Positions 43,822 to 52,162 of a stretch of DNA of 64,000 bases are shown here, piece by piece (position 1 is the first letter of the stretch; the number at the start of each line of letters is the position of its first letter). The position numbers were made by a program, and so were the translations under genes. This DNA comes from Umezawaea sp042738955. GTDB lineage: Bacteria; Actinomycetota; Actinomycetes; Mycobacteriales; Pseudonocardiaceae. The DNA lies in NCBI RefSeq assembly GCF_042738955.1, contig NZ_JBHYHC010000050.1, positions 5,003-69,002 of the forward strand, in the 5' to 3' direction. The notes under the pieces were generated by a model, which worked only from the letters and a program-made list of their open reading frames with translations, was not told the origin of the DNA and did not search any database.

Positions 43822-44253
43822 ATGCGGCTGACACGGGCAACGGACATCGCGCTGCGCGTGCTCATGCTGACCGCGGTGCAGGACGAGCAGAGCACGGTCG
43901 ACGAGCTGGCCGCCGCGCTGGACGTGCCGCGCAACCACCTGGCGAAGGTCGTGCAACGGCTGGCGCACGCGGGGCTGCTGCACACCGTGCGGGGCCGGGC
44001 GGGCGGGCTGCGGATCGCGCCGGAGGCGCTGGACTGGTCCGTCGGGCAGGTCGTGCGGGACTTCGAGGGCGACGGCGAGGTCGTCGACTGCGAGGACCCG
44101 CCGTGCCCGTTGCGCGGGGCCTGCCGGCTGCGGGGCGCGTTGCGGCGCGCGCAGGAGGCGTTCCTGGCGGAACTGGACGCGATCCCGCTGCGCGGGCTCG
44201 TCGAGCGGCCCACCGGGCCGGTGCTGCACCAGCTGACCGCCCCGAAGCGATGA
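43822..44253 (+). CDS. nsrR: Rrf2-family nitric-oxide-sensing repressor
   Basis: 143 residues. The winged helix is in RLTRATDIALRVLMLTAVQD … ELAAALDVPRNHLAKVVQRLAHAGLLHTVRGRAGGLRIA. Three Cys (90, 95, 101) in DCEDPPCPLRGAC are placed as the [4Fe-4S] ligands of NsrR. NO destroys the cluster and releases repression of hmp. Divergent gene order hmp/nsrR is conserved in actinobacteria. Confidence 0.87.
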   Translation: MRLTRATDIALRVLMLTAVQDEQSTVDELAAALDVPRNHLAKVVQRLAHAGLLHTVRGRAGGLRIAPEALDWSVGQVVRDFEGDGEVVDCEDPPCPLRGACRLRGALRRAQEAFLAELDAIPLRGLVERPTGPVLHQLTAPKR

Positions 44254-44306
44254 TCATCACGCCGAATCGCCGGTGAACGGCGGGGTCGGACGGCAGACTT
44301 CCGGCC

Positions 44307-45494
44307 ATGGCCGTGAAGAAGCGCAGGTCGTCGGTGGACGTGGCGGGGATCGCCGCGCGGGCCAGTCGGGACGCGCGCGGGGCGCCCGCCGAGCTGCTGG
44401 ACGGGTACCTGGAGGTGCTCGCGGCGATCAGCGTGACAGGGCAGCGGATCGGCGAGGACCAGAAGCGGCTGCGGCACGCCGTCGGCGGGCGGGCGGCCGA
44501 ACTGGGCGTGGCGCTGCGGGACCTGATCGACCTCTACCTGACCGCCACGTGGCTGGCGTGGCCGTCGCTGCCGGGGGTCGGCGCGGCCGGCGGCACCGAC
44601 GCGTTCCGGGCCGTCGGGGAGGCGGTGTTCCGCGCGGCCGACGCGACCGTGGTGGAGCTGGCCGAGGGCTACGAGCAGGCGCAGCGGTGGTCCGTGCGGC
44701 AGGAGGAGTCGTTCCGCCGGGAGTTCGTGGACGACCTGCTGGACGGCCGGAACCTGGGGCAGCTCGCCGAACGGGCGGAGCGGTACGGGCTGCGGCTGGC
44801 CGCGAGCCACGTGGTGGCGGTGGTCGGGGCGGACGAGCCGTTCATCGACGGGGGTGACGTCGCCCGGCAAGTCGAGACGGCGCTGCACCACCGGCTCGGC
44901 TCGCGCGACGTGCTCGTGACGACCAAGGACGGCCTGCTGGTGTGCGTCGTGCCCGAGGGGCTGGCGGGGGCCGCCGACGAGTTCGCGCGGCAGGTCGGGA
45001 CGGCCGTCGACCCCGACGTCGGCTGGCGGGCCGGGATCGGGCGGGCGCAGTCGGGGCCGGGCGGCGCGGTGCGGTCGTACGAGCAGGCGAGGCACGCGGT
45101 GGAGATCGCCGGGCTGCTCGACCTGCCCGGCCGGGTGCACAAGGCCGCCGACCTGCTGGTCTACCAGGTGCTCCTGCGGGATTCGGCGGCGCTGGCCGAG
45201 CTGGTGTCGGTGGTGCTGGAGCCGTTGCGCGAGGCCAGGTCGGGACCGCGGCCGCTGCTGGACACGCTCTCCGCGTACTTCGCCAGCGGCCGGGTCGCCA
45301 CGGTCACCGCCCGCGAGCTCCGGGTCGGCGTCCGCACGGTCACCTACCGCCTGCACCGGATCAGGACGCTGACCGGCTACTCGGCCGACGACACCGAGCA
45401 GGGGTTCGCCCTCCAGGTGGCCGTGCTGGGCGCGAAGCTCCTCGGCTGGCCCGCCGCCACTTTGCCGGGCACCGGCAAGGAGGGGCCGCGCTAG
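44307..45494 (+). CDS. PucR/CdaR-like transcriptional regulator
   Basis: 395 residues. The N-terminal ~170 residues are helical; the middle holds a GGDEF-like degenerate domain region typical of the family (HVVAVVGADEPF … WRAGIGRAQSGPGGAVRSYEQARHAVEIA). The C-terminus LLDTLSAYFASGRVATVTARELRVGVRTVTYRLHRIRTLTGYSADD is the PucR helix-turn-helix. Target genes not evident. Confidence 0.8.
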   Translation: MAVKKRRSSVDVAGIAARASRDARGAPAELLDGYLEVLAAISVTGQRIGEDQKRLRHAVGGRAAELGVALRDLIDLYLTATWLAWPSLPGVGAAGGTDAFRAVGEAVFRAADATVVELAEGYEQAQRWSVRQEESFRREFVDDLLDGRNLGQLAERAERYGLRLAASHVVAVVGADEPFIDGGDVARQVETALHHRLGSRDVLVTTKDGLLVCVVPEGLAGAADEFARQVGTAVDPDVGWRAGIGRAQSGPGGAVRSYEQARHAVEIAGLLDLPGRVHKAADLLVYQVLLRDSAALAELVSVVLEPLREARSGPRPLLDTLSAYFASGRVATVTARELRVGVRTVTYRLHRIRTLTGYSADDTEQGFALQVAVLGAKLLGWPAATLPGTGKEGPR

Positions 45495-45570
45495 CCTGCC
45501 CGCCGACAGCCTGCCCGCACGGGCCGCTCCACGCCAGGATGGATCAACACCACCGCCGCCTGGAGGACCC

Positions 45571-45831
45571 GTGAGACACCTGCACTGGCACTGGCCGCCC
45601 GGAATACCGCCGACGGCGTCGGTCGTCCCGATCCTGATCGTCGTGGCGCTGCTCGTCGGCACGTGCGCCGTGCGCCACTACGCGTTGACGCGCCTGTTCC
45701 ACCGCCCCGAACCCCCGCGCGAGCCCGCACCGTCCTTTTCGGACGAAGCGCTGCGCAGGCTGCTCGACACCACGCCCGCCCCGACCACGACCAGGCACAG
45801 CCAGGCGAACCAGTCGCCCCAGCGCGTGTAG
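45571..45831 (+). CDS. possible small membrane protein
   Basis: 86 residues, GTG start with GGAGGA 4-5 nt upstream. One hydrophobic helix near residues 16-31 (TASVVPILIVVALLVGTCAV) follows a His/Trp-rich start. The 3' half overlaps the convergent Lnt-like gene by 154 bp, which weakens the case. It may be shorter or not translated. Confidence 0.35.
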   Translation: MRHLHWHWPPGIPPTASVVPILIVVALLVGTCAVRHYALTRLFHRPEPPREPAPSFSDEALRRLLDTTPAPTTTRHSQANQSPQRV

Positions 45832-47099
45832 GGCGTGCCACCGGACGGCATCGGCAGCGACCCGCTCACGGACGTGAACGGCGTCGCCGAGCCGGTCGCC
45901 GCCTGCGCCACGACCCGGCCGGTGTGGTCGCTGAGGGTCAGGTAGCCCAAGCGCGCCGAGCGGGCCACGGAGAAGCCGCTCTCCACGCCGCGCAGCAGTT
46001 GGACCCGGCTCTGCGACCACGCGTCGACGGTGAAGTCCAGCGCGGGCACCAGGAGCAGGCCGACCCCGGCCCGGCCGTAGGCGCGGCCGAACTCCGGGTG
46101 GCCGAGGTCGGCGCAGATGGCGAGGCCGATCCGCGGGTTCGGCGCGAACGCCAGGTCCGTGCCCGCCCTCAGGTGGTCCTCCAGGCCGGGCACGAGGTGG
46201 TGCTTGCGGTAGACCACCGTCCGCTCCGACAGGGCGAACGCGGTGTTGTAGCCGCCCTCCACCGCGCCGACCACGACCGTGACGCCCCTGGCGCGGGCCG
46301 CCTCCGCCAGCGGGTCGAGCAGCGCCGGGTCGGCGACCAGGAAACCCTTCTCCGGCAGCACGACGATCTTCGTGCCGTCGTCCGGGGCCGTCCGCAGCCA
46401 GTCCACGTACGCCGCCACGAGCGCGCGGCCCGCGGGGCTGTCCACCGGGACCTCGTCGCGGTCGGTGCGCGCCGAGAGCAGCGTGATCCGGGGCGAGGAC
46501 GGGAGGTCGACCGCCAGCCGTGCCACGCCGAACCCGACCGCCAGCCCCAGGACCAGCGCGCCTGCCACGACCACCCGCGGCCGGGCGACGGCGAGCACGG
46601 CGGGCAGCAGCGACACCAGGAAGCTGACGCCCCAGCCGCCGGTCAGCGAGGCGACCTGGAGCACCGGGAGCAGGTCGGCCTGCGTCGGCGCGAGGCTCCA
46701 GTTCGCCCCCGCCGGGGTCGCGACGCTGACCAGGTGCTCCGCGGCGGCGACCCCGGCGGGGAACACCGCGGCGGCCAGGAAGCCGTTGCCCCGCAGCAGG
46801 ACCGCGCGGAACAGCAGCACGATCCCGGTGAGCAGCAGCGGGAACCCGACGAACGGGATCGCCAGCAGCGGCACGGGCAGTTCCAGGTCGACCGCGTAGT
46901 AGTGCCACACGTTCGCGCCGCCCAGCGCGTACGCGGCGAACGCGGCGACGGCGGCGACGCTCGCCGGGACCCGTGGCGCGAGCAGCAGGAGCGGCAGCGG
47001 GGCCACCCAGGTCAGCCACGGGATTGGGTGCGGGCCGGTGCCGAAGAAGTACAGGAGCGCGGTCGCCGGGACCGCCGCGGCCCTAAGCGCGAACGCCAT
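45678..47099 (-). CDS. lnt: apolipoprotein N-acyltransferase-like membrane protein
   Basis: 473 residues. Six or so N-terminal transmembrane segments (residues 5-190) precede a nitrilase domain with the triad Glu250 (VVLPEKGF), Lys299 (YRKHHL) and Cys329 (LAICADLGH). This matches Lnt-type enzymes that acylate the N-terminal Cys of lipoproteins, but the protein is shorter than classical Lnt and the transmembrane region differs. It could instead be a related amidase. Its start overlaps the TetR gene by 17 bp, so they form an operon. Confidence 0.7.
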   Translation of the reverse strand: MAFALRAAAVPATALLYFFGTGPHPIPWLTWVAPLPLLLLAPRVPASVAAVAAFAAYALGGANVWHYYAVDLELPVPLLAIPFVGFPLLLTGIVLLFRAVLLRGNGFLAAAVFPAGVAAAEHLVSVATPAGANWSLAPTQADLLPVLQVASLTGGWGVSFLVSLLPAVLAVARPRVVVAGALVLGLAVGFGVARLAVDLPSSPRITLLSARTDRDEVPVDSPAGRALVAAYVDWLRTAPDDGTKIVVLPEKGFLVADPALLDPLAEAARARGVTVVVGAVEGGYNTAFALSERTVVYRKHHLVPGLEDHLRAGTDLAFAPNPRIGLAICADLGHPEFGRAYGRAGVGLLLVPALDFTVDAWSQSRVQLLRGVESGFSVARSARLGYLTLSDHTGRVVAQAATGSATPFTSVSGSLPMPSGGTPYTRWGDWFAWLCLVVVGAGVVSSSLRSASSEKDGAGSRGGSGRWNRRVNA

Positions 47100-47655
47100 C
47101 GAGCACTCTCCCCAACGCCGTCCGGCACAGCGCCCGGAACTCGGCGTCCGGCAACGCCAACCTGCCGCCCGCGTGCAACTGGACCAGGCCGTGCAGGGTG
47201 GCCGAGATGACCAGCGCCACCTCCCCCACGTCGTCCCGGCGCAGGATGCCCGCGTCCATCCCGGAGGTGAGGGCGGCGACGAGCACGGACAGCGTCGGAG
47301 AAGACGCGGTGTCGTCCGGGAACCGCCGCGCTCCGGCGCGTTGCTCGGTGAACAGGAACGTGTACACGTGCGGCTGCCCCAGAGCGAAGTCCAGGTAGAG
47401 GTCCAGCGCCTCGTCCAACTGCCGCTGGAAGTCCGCCGACCAGTCGCGCTCGCCCCAGGTCCGGGCCAGGTCGTCGAAGCAGGTCGCGGCCACCGAGTCC
47501 AGGAGGCTCTCGCGGTTGGGGAAGTGCCGGTAGATCGCCATCGGAGTCAGCCCGGCGGCGGTCGCGACCCGCCGCATGGTGACGGCGGCCGAGCCCTCGG
47601 CCAGCAGGAGGTCGTGCGCGATCGCGGCGATGCGGTCGCCGGTGACGGAAGCCAT
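47083..47655 (-). CDS. TetR-family regulator
   Basis: 190 residues from the ATG at 47655. Helix-turn-helix in AVTMRRVATAAGLTPMAIYRHFPNRESLLDSVA. The C-terminal half resembles the TetR_C_33-type ligand domain. First gene of the TetR/Lnt-like pair; autoregulation is likely given the GTATAC repeats at its start. Confidence 0.82.
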   Translation of the reverse strand: MASVTGDRIAAIAHDLLLAEGSAAVTMRRVATAAGLTPMAIYRHFPNRESLLDSVAATCFDDLARTWGERDWSADFQRQLDEALDLYLDFALGQPHVYTFLFTEQRAGARRFPDDTASSPTLSVLVAALTSGMDAGILRRDDVGEVALVISATLHGLVQLHAGGRLALPDAEFRALCRTALGRVLDGVRA

Positions 47656-47691
47656 GTATACACCGTACACGTCGATGTATACGGCGTATAC
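47656..47691. promoter_or_regulatory. TetR operator with GTATAC repeats
   Basis: GTATAC-GGC-GTATAC is a perfect 15-bp palindrome at 47677-47691. A second, imperfect copy (GTATAC-ACC-GTACAC) at 47656-47670 touches the ATG. Two spaced sites suggest cooperative repression. Confidence 0.6.
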
Positions 47692-47776
47692 CTACTTCGT
47701 GCCGACGAGCTGGAACTGCCGCGCGACGTGCACCGCGGGCTCGCCCGCCACGCGGTCGTCCTGTCGTCCGGCACCC

Positions 47777-48850
47777 CTAGGCCAGCAACGCTTCCCGGTG
47801 CTGCCACGCCAGCGCGAGCAGGGCAGCGCCTGCGGCCTGCGTGGGTTCCTCGTGCACGAACCGGTGCACGGTCGCGGCGGTGAACGGTTGCGCCTCCAGC
47901 ACGCGGCCCTCGTCGTTGTGCGACACCAGGTCCGTGAACAGCTCGTCGAACAGCGGCGCGTCGATCACGGCGACGGTGAGCATGTCGGTGGCGAACGTGA
48001 GCGGGTCGACGCCCATGCCCAGGTACGACATGCGGACGCCGTCGCCGAGCGCGGCGGTCAGGCGGGCCGCGAACGGCCAGGCCGCGTAGTCGATCGGGGC
48101 GCGGTCGGCCCCGTGGTCCTCCGACGTGCCCAGGAGTTCCTCGGCGAACTCGCGGATCGTGTTGCGCCACAACGAGAAGTCGTTCTCGAGGTTCCACGGT
48201 TGGTCGCCGGCGGCCTGGAAGACGCCCACCGGCAGCACCTGGTAGAGCCCGCCCGCGTGGCCGACCTTCTTCGGGTCGCGCCAGTGCAGGTAGAAGGTGG
48301 CCGCGCCGGTCGTCCGGTCCAACCGCAGGGTCAGCGTGCTGATGGCCACGTTCGTCGGCCGCCGGGCCGGGTCGCACGGGTCGCCGACGGCCGTGCGCAA
48401 CGGCAGGGCCTCGCTCTGGCCGAGTTCGCGGGCCGCGTACTCGTGCGCGCAGGCCTCGCCGACGTCGATGCCGTCGAAGTAGTGGCCGTCGCCGAAGTCG
48501 AGGCGCGGCACGGCCAGGTCGACGGCCAGCAACCGGTAGGTGGTCCGGTTGGTGAACACGGAGGGTGACGCGTGCGCCGCCATCGCCGCCGAGTAGGTCG
48601 CCGCTCCGGGGGGCAGCACCAAGCCGACCGTGCCGTCCACGCCGCGGAACGCGCGGTCCGGGTGGTGGCGCAGCGCGATGTCGGCCAGCGGCACCGGCGC
48701 GGAGGGCATCCACCGCGGGTCCGTGAGCAGCGGCGTGCCCGCCACCGTGGGGGTCTCCGGGTACTCGTCGGCGGCCCGCACGGCGAGGGCGTGGCGGTGC
48801 TGGGTGAGGTGCGCTCGCACGGCGAGCCACTGCTCGATGGGGGTCGTCAT
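47777..48850 (-). CDS. conserved hypothetical protein
   Basis: 357 residues from the ATG at 48850. No signal peptide. VGLVLPPGAATYSAAMAAHASPSVFTNRTTYRLLAVDL, YHWRDPKKVGHAGGLYQVLPVGVFQAAG and WRNTIREFAEELLGTSED are the best-conserved-looking parts. The last recalls a Nudix box (RExxEE) but the spacing is wrong. It resembles proteins of unknown function widely found in actinomycetes. Convergent with the TetR operon on the left side and divergent from the STAS gene. Confidence 0.55.
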   Translation of the reverse strand: MTTPIEQWLAVRAHLTQHRHALAVRAADEYPETPTVAGTPLLTDPRWMPSAPVPLADIALRHHPDRAFRGVDGTVGLVLPPGAATYSAAMAAHASPSVFTNRTTYRLLAVDLAVPRLDFGDGHYFDGIDVGEACAHEYAARELGQSEALPLRTAVGDPCDPARRPTNVAISTLTLRLDRTTGAATFYLHWRDPKKVGHAGGLYQVLPVGVFQAAGDQPWNLENDFSLWRNTIREFAEELLGTSEDHGADRAPIDYAAWPFAARLTAALGDGVRMSYLGMGVDPLTFATDMLTVAVIDAPLFDELFTDLVSHNDEGRVLEAQPFTAATVHRFVHEEPTQAAGAALLALAWQHREALLA

Positions 48851-49001
48851 GGTGTGGGGAACGCTACCCCGGAACCGGTGCCGACCCACCGGCCCACCGG
48901 GTGTCCGCGCACGTCAAGGCCCCTGGTCGAACCCGGTGCGTGACGGTCGAGTACCTGGTCGGGGCATGCGGGCGGCGGCCCGCGTGGTTACCCTGGACTG
49001 G

Positions 49002-49346
49002 GTGCAGAGAGCGACAGACGAGGATTTTTCCGTCCGCGTGCGGCAGGTCGCAGGAGCCACGGTCGTGACAGTCGTGGGAGAGGTCGACCTCGACACCGCA
49101 CCCGAATTGGAGTTCCGCCTCATCGGAGCGGCGGACCGACCGGAACCGCTGGTCATCGATCTGAGCGGGGTGACGTTCTTCGCCTCCGCGGGCCTCGCGT
49201 GCCTGCTGCTGGCGCGGGGCCAGGGCGGCAGGCCGCACCTGGTCCCGTCACCCGCCGTGGTCAGGGTGCTGACCCTGTCCGACCTGGAGGACTTCCTCCC
49301 GCGCAGCGCGTCCCTGGAGGACGCGCTGGTCCGGGTGGCCGGGTAG
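49002..49346 (+). CDS. STAS-domain anti-sigma-factor antagonist
   Basis: 114 residues from the GTG at 49002; an ATG at 48966 would add 12 residues. FSVRVRQVAGATVVTVVGEVDLDTAPELEFRL and LVIDLSGVTFFASAGLACLLLA define a SpoIIAA/RsbV-like STAS fold, with the phosphorylatable Ser in FASAGL. It would bind an RsbW-like kinase encoded elsewhere. The gene stands alone. Confidence 0.85.
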   Translation: MQRATDEDFSVRVRQVAGATVVTVVGEVDLDTAPELEFRLIGAADRPEPLVIDLSGVTFFASAGLACLLLARGQGGRPHLVPSPAVVRVLTLSDLEDFLPRSASLEDALVRVAG

Positions 49347-49349
49347 CCG

Positions 49350-50516
49350 TCACAAGGGGAGGGCCTGGTCCAGGTCCTCCCACACGTCTTCCACGTCCTC
49401 GATGCCCGCGGAGAGGCGCACGGTGCCCTCCCCGATGCCCGCCGCGAGCAGGGCGTCGGCGTCCATCTGGCGGTGGGTCGAACTGGCCGGGTGCACCAGC
49501 GTGGTCTCCACGCCGCCGAGCGACGCCGCCAGCTTCGCCAGCCGCACGCCCTTCGTGAGGGCCCGGCCCGCCTCGCGGCCGCCGACGAGGTCGAACACCA
49601 GCATCCCGCCGAAGTCCGACAGGTGCCCGCGCGCCACCCCGTGGTCGGGGTGGTCGGCGCGGCCCGGCCAGCGCACCGACGCCACGGCCGGGTGCTCCGC
49701 CAGCCGGTCGGCGAGCACGGCGGCGTTGGCGCAGTGCTGGCGCATCCGCAGCGGCAACGTCTGGACGCCGCGGATCGTCAGCCAGGCGGCGAACGGGTCC
49801 GCCGTGGCCCCGAGTTCCATCACGTGGTGCCACACCTGGCGGTAGCGCGCGTCATCGGCGAACACCAGCGCGCCGCCGGTCACGTCCGAGTGCCCGCCGA
49901 GGTACTTGGTGGCCGAGTGCACGACCACGTCCGCGCCGTGCTCGATCGGCCTGCACAGCAGCGGCGTCGCGAAGGTGTTGTCCACCACCGTGAGCAGCCC
50001 CGCGGCCTTGCCCGCCGCGAGGAACGCGGGCAGGTCCACGACCTTGGTCACCGGGTTGGCGATGGTCTCCAGGTAGAGCAGCCGCGTGGTCGGGCGGACG
50101 GCCGCGGCGACCTCAGCGGGGTCGTCGCCCTCCAGGTAGGTGACCTCGACGCCGAAGCGGGCCGACAGGTCGTTGAGCATCGCGTACGTGCCGCCGTACA
50201 GGCAGTTCTGCGCGAGCACGTGGTCGCCGGAGCGCAGCGTCGCCAGCAGCACCCCGCTGATCGCGCCGGTGCCCGAGGCGGTGCACACCGCCGCCACGCC
50301 CCCTTCCAGCCGGGCCAGCTGGTCCTCCAGCGCCCGCACGGTCGGGTTGGCGTACCTGGTGTAGACGAAGCCGTTGTCCGGCGCTCCCAGCGCCTCGGCG
50401 AGCGCGTCGGGGTCGTCGAACGCGAAGTTGGACGCCTGGTAGATCGGCACGCTGATCGGTCGGGAGTTCGGCAGCGGCGGGACGGGGACGTGGACGGCAC
50501 GGGTGAACGGGCGCAT
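49350..50516 (-). CDS. PLP-dependent trans-sulfuration enzyme (cystathionine gamma-lyase/synthase family)
   Basis: 388 residues from the ATG at 50516. Fold-type I gamma-family features: YTRYANPTVRALEDQLARLEGG, NCLYGGTYAML, LYLETIANPVTKVVDLPAF, DNTFATPLLCRPIEHGADVVVHSATKYLGGHSDVTGG with the PLP lysine, and RLSAGIEDVEDVWEDLDQAL. Could act as methionine gamma-lyase, cystathionine gamma-lyase or O-succinylhomoserine sulfhydrylase. Divergent, 64 bp from a MocR-type regulator that probably controls it. Confidence 0.82.
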   Translation of the reverse strand: MRPFTRAVHVPVPPLPNSRPISVPIYQASNFAFDDPDALAEALGAPDNGFVYTRYANPTVRALEDQLARLEGGVAAVCTASGTGAISGVLLATLRSGDHVLAQNCLYGGTYAMLNDLSARFGVEVTYLEGDDPAEVAAAVRPTTRLLYLETIANPVTKVVDLPAFLAAGKAAGLLTVVDNTFATPLLCRPIEHGADVVVHSATKYLGGHSDVTGGALVFADDARYRQVWHHVMELGATADPFAAWLTIRGVQTLPLRMRQHCANAAVLADRLAEHPAVASVRWPGRADHPDHGVARGHLSDFGGMLVFDLVGGREAGRALTKGVRLAKLAASLGGVETTLVHPASSTHRQMDADALLAAGIGEGTVRLSAGIEDVEDVWEDLDQALPL

Positions 50517-50580
50517 GACCTCAGCCTTCGGGCCGCGGCCGGGTCCGGACAGCGCCAATTCCGGCTAGATTGGTTTGGTG

Positions 50581-52029
50581 ATGGAGCCAATCCCGTGGCC
50601 GGTCGACCGGCTGGTCGCGCAACTGGGCCGGTGGTCGGTCAGCCGGGGCCCGCTGTACCTGCTGCTCGCCGAACGCCTGCGCGAGCTGATCGACTCCGGC
50701 CAGCTCCCGCCGCGGGCCGCCCTGCCCCCGGACCGCGTGCTCGCGGACCGGCTGGCCGTCGGCCGCACGACCGTCGTCGCCGCGTACGACCGGCTGCGCC
50801 AGGAGCACAAGCTCGAACGCCACCAGGGCCGCGGCACGTGGGTCGCGCCCGCCGTGCTGTCCGGCTCGTGGCCGGGCGCGCTGCCGCTGGCGAACCCGAT
50901 GTTCGTCAACTACCTGGAGCCGGTCGCGGGCGTGATCTCGTTGGCCTGCACCGCCCCGCACGGCCCGCCGCCGGAGCTGGCCGAGGCGTTCTGCCGGGCG
51001 CTGACCCGGTTGCCGGGCCCGGACAGCGGCGACATCGGCTACCACCCCACGGGGCACCCGGCGCTGCGGTCCGCGCTCGCCGAGCGGTACACCGCGCGCG
51101 GGGTCCCGACGACGCCGGAGCAGATCCTGGTGACCACGGGCGGGCAGCAGGCGCTCGCCCTGCTCACCCGGCTGTTCGTCGGCCCTGGTGACGTCGTGCT
51201 GGTGCAGGGCCCGACCTACCCCGGCGCGCTGGAGCTGTTCCGCGACGCCGCCGCCGTGGTCAAACCGGTGCCGGGCGACGACGTGACGGCGTGGACGCGC
51301 GCGCTGGCCGACCGGCCGCGGATCGCCTACCTCAACCCCAGCAACCACAACCCGACCGGCACGACGCTGTCCGCGCTCACCCGGCGGCGGCTGGTGGAGG
51401 TCGCCGCCGCGCACGGGGTGCCGCTGATCGACGACGAGGTGCTCGCGGGCCTGTCGTTCGACGGGTCGACCGCTCCGGGGCTGGCGGCGTTCGGGCCCGC
51501 GCTCACGGTCGGGTCGGTCACCAAGGCGGTGTGGGGCGGGTTGCGCACCGGCTGGGTGCGCGCGTCCGAGGGCGAGATCGCGCAACTGGCCCGGCTCAAG
51601 GCGATCCACGACCTGGGCAGCGCCGTGCTCGAACAGCTCGCCGTGGTGGAACTGCTCCCCCGGCTCGACGACCTGGTGCGGCGGCGGGGCGCGGAGCTGC
51701 GGCGCAGGCACGACCACCTGTGCGCCGGGCTCGCGGACTCCGTGCCGGAGTGGGACTTCGAGCGCGCCGACGGCGGCCAGTGCCTGTGGGTCCGGCTGCC
51801 GCGCGGGGACGCGTCGGCGTTCGCCCAGGTCGCGCTGCGCCACGGCGTGGCCGTGCTGCCCGGCGCGGCGCTGGACCCGGCGGGCGGGAGCGCCGACCGG
51901 CTGCGGATCCCGTTCACCGCGCCGGCCGAGGAGATCGACGACGCCGTGGCGCGGCTCGCGCTGGCGTGGGACGCCTACCGGCGCACGGGCGGCCCGGCCC
52001 CGGCCTCGGTGCACGCGATCGTCGTGTAG
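50581..52029 (+). CDS. MocR/PdxR-type regulator (GntR helix-turn-helix fused to aminotransferase)
   Basis: 482 residues from the ATG at 50581 (GTG at 50578 and TTG at 50575 also in frame). The N-terminal GntR winged helix is LYLLLAERLRELIDSGQLPPRAALPPDRVLADRLAVGRTTVVAAYDRLRQEHKLERHQGRGTWVAP. The aminotransferase-like part shows NPSNHNPTGTTLSALTRRRL, LIDDEV and the PLP lysine in GSVTKAVWGGLRTGWVRA. Such proteins use PLP as a ligand. CCAAT-N9-ATTGG at the promoter is a possible binding site. Confidence 0.85.
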   Translation: MEPIPWPVDRLVAQLGRWSVSRGPLYLLLAERLRELIDSGQLPPRAALPPDRVLADRLAVGRTTVVAAYDRLRQEHKLERHQGRGTWVAPAVLSGSWPGALPLANPMFVNYLEPVAGVISLACTAPHGPPPELAEAFCRALTRLPGPDSGDIGYHPTGHPALRSALAERYTARGVPTTPEQILVTTGGQQALALLTRLFVGPGDVVLVQGPTYPGALELFRDAAAVVKPVPGDDVTAWTRALADRPRIAYLNPSNHNPTGTTLSALTRRRLVEVAAAHGVPLIDDEVLAGLSFDGSTAPGLAAFGPALTVGSVTKAVWGGLRTGWVRASEGEIAQLARLKAIHDLGSAVLEQLAVVELLPRLDDLVRRRGAELRRRHDHLCAGLADSVPEWDFERADGGQCLWVRLPRGDASAFAQVALRHGVAVLPGAALDPAGGSADRLRIPFTAPAEEIDDAVARLALAWDAYRRTGGPAPASVHAIVV

Positions 52030-52032
52030 CTT

Positions 52033-52061
52033 CCTCCTCGTTCGGCCGTCGACCGAGGAGG
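52033..52061. promoter_or_regulatory. hairpin covering the leader-peptide ribosome-binding site
   Basis: CCTCCTCG (52033-52040) pairs with CGAGGAGG (52054-52061). The right arm contains the GAGGAGG that would serve the leader ATG at 52071, so folding would hide it. Confidence 0.4.
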
Positions 52062-52070
52062 TGGGACCCC

Positions 52071-52118
52071 ATGACCGCTCGTCCAGGTCGGGTGCTCTCC
52101 CACCGCGTGGTCCGCTGA
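52071..52118 (+). CDS. possible 15-residue leader peptide
   Basis: MTARPGRVLSHRVVR, preceded by a strong GAGGAGG 9 nt upstream and followed by a hairpin (52094-52101 with 52122-52129) that includes its stop codon. Layout is that of a translational attenuator for the methyltransferase gene starting at 52163. Confidence 0.35.
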   Translation: MTARPGRVLSHRVVR

Positions 52119-52162
52119 CGCGGGAGAGCGCCCCTTCGGCTCCCCCGAAAGGCTCCTCCCCC

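Noticed and set aside
48105..48175. Nudix hydrolase motif in the hypothetical protein at 47777-48850
   Set aside because: REFAEELLG resembles a Nudix box but the upstream Gly and Glu spacing does not fit.
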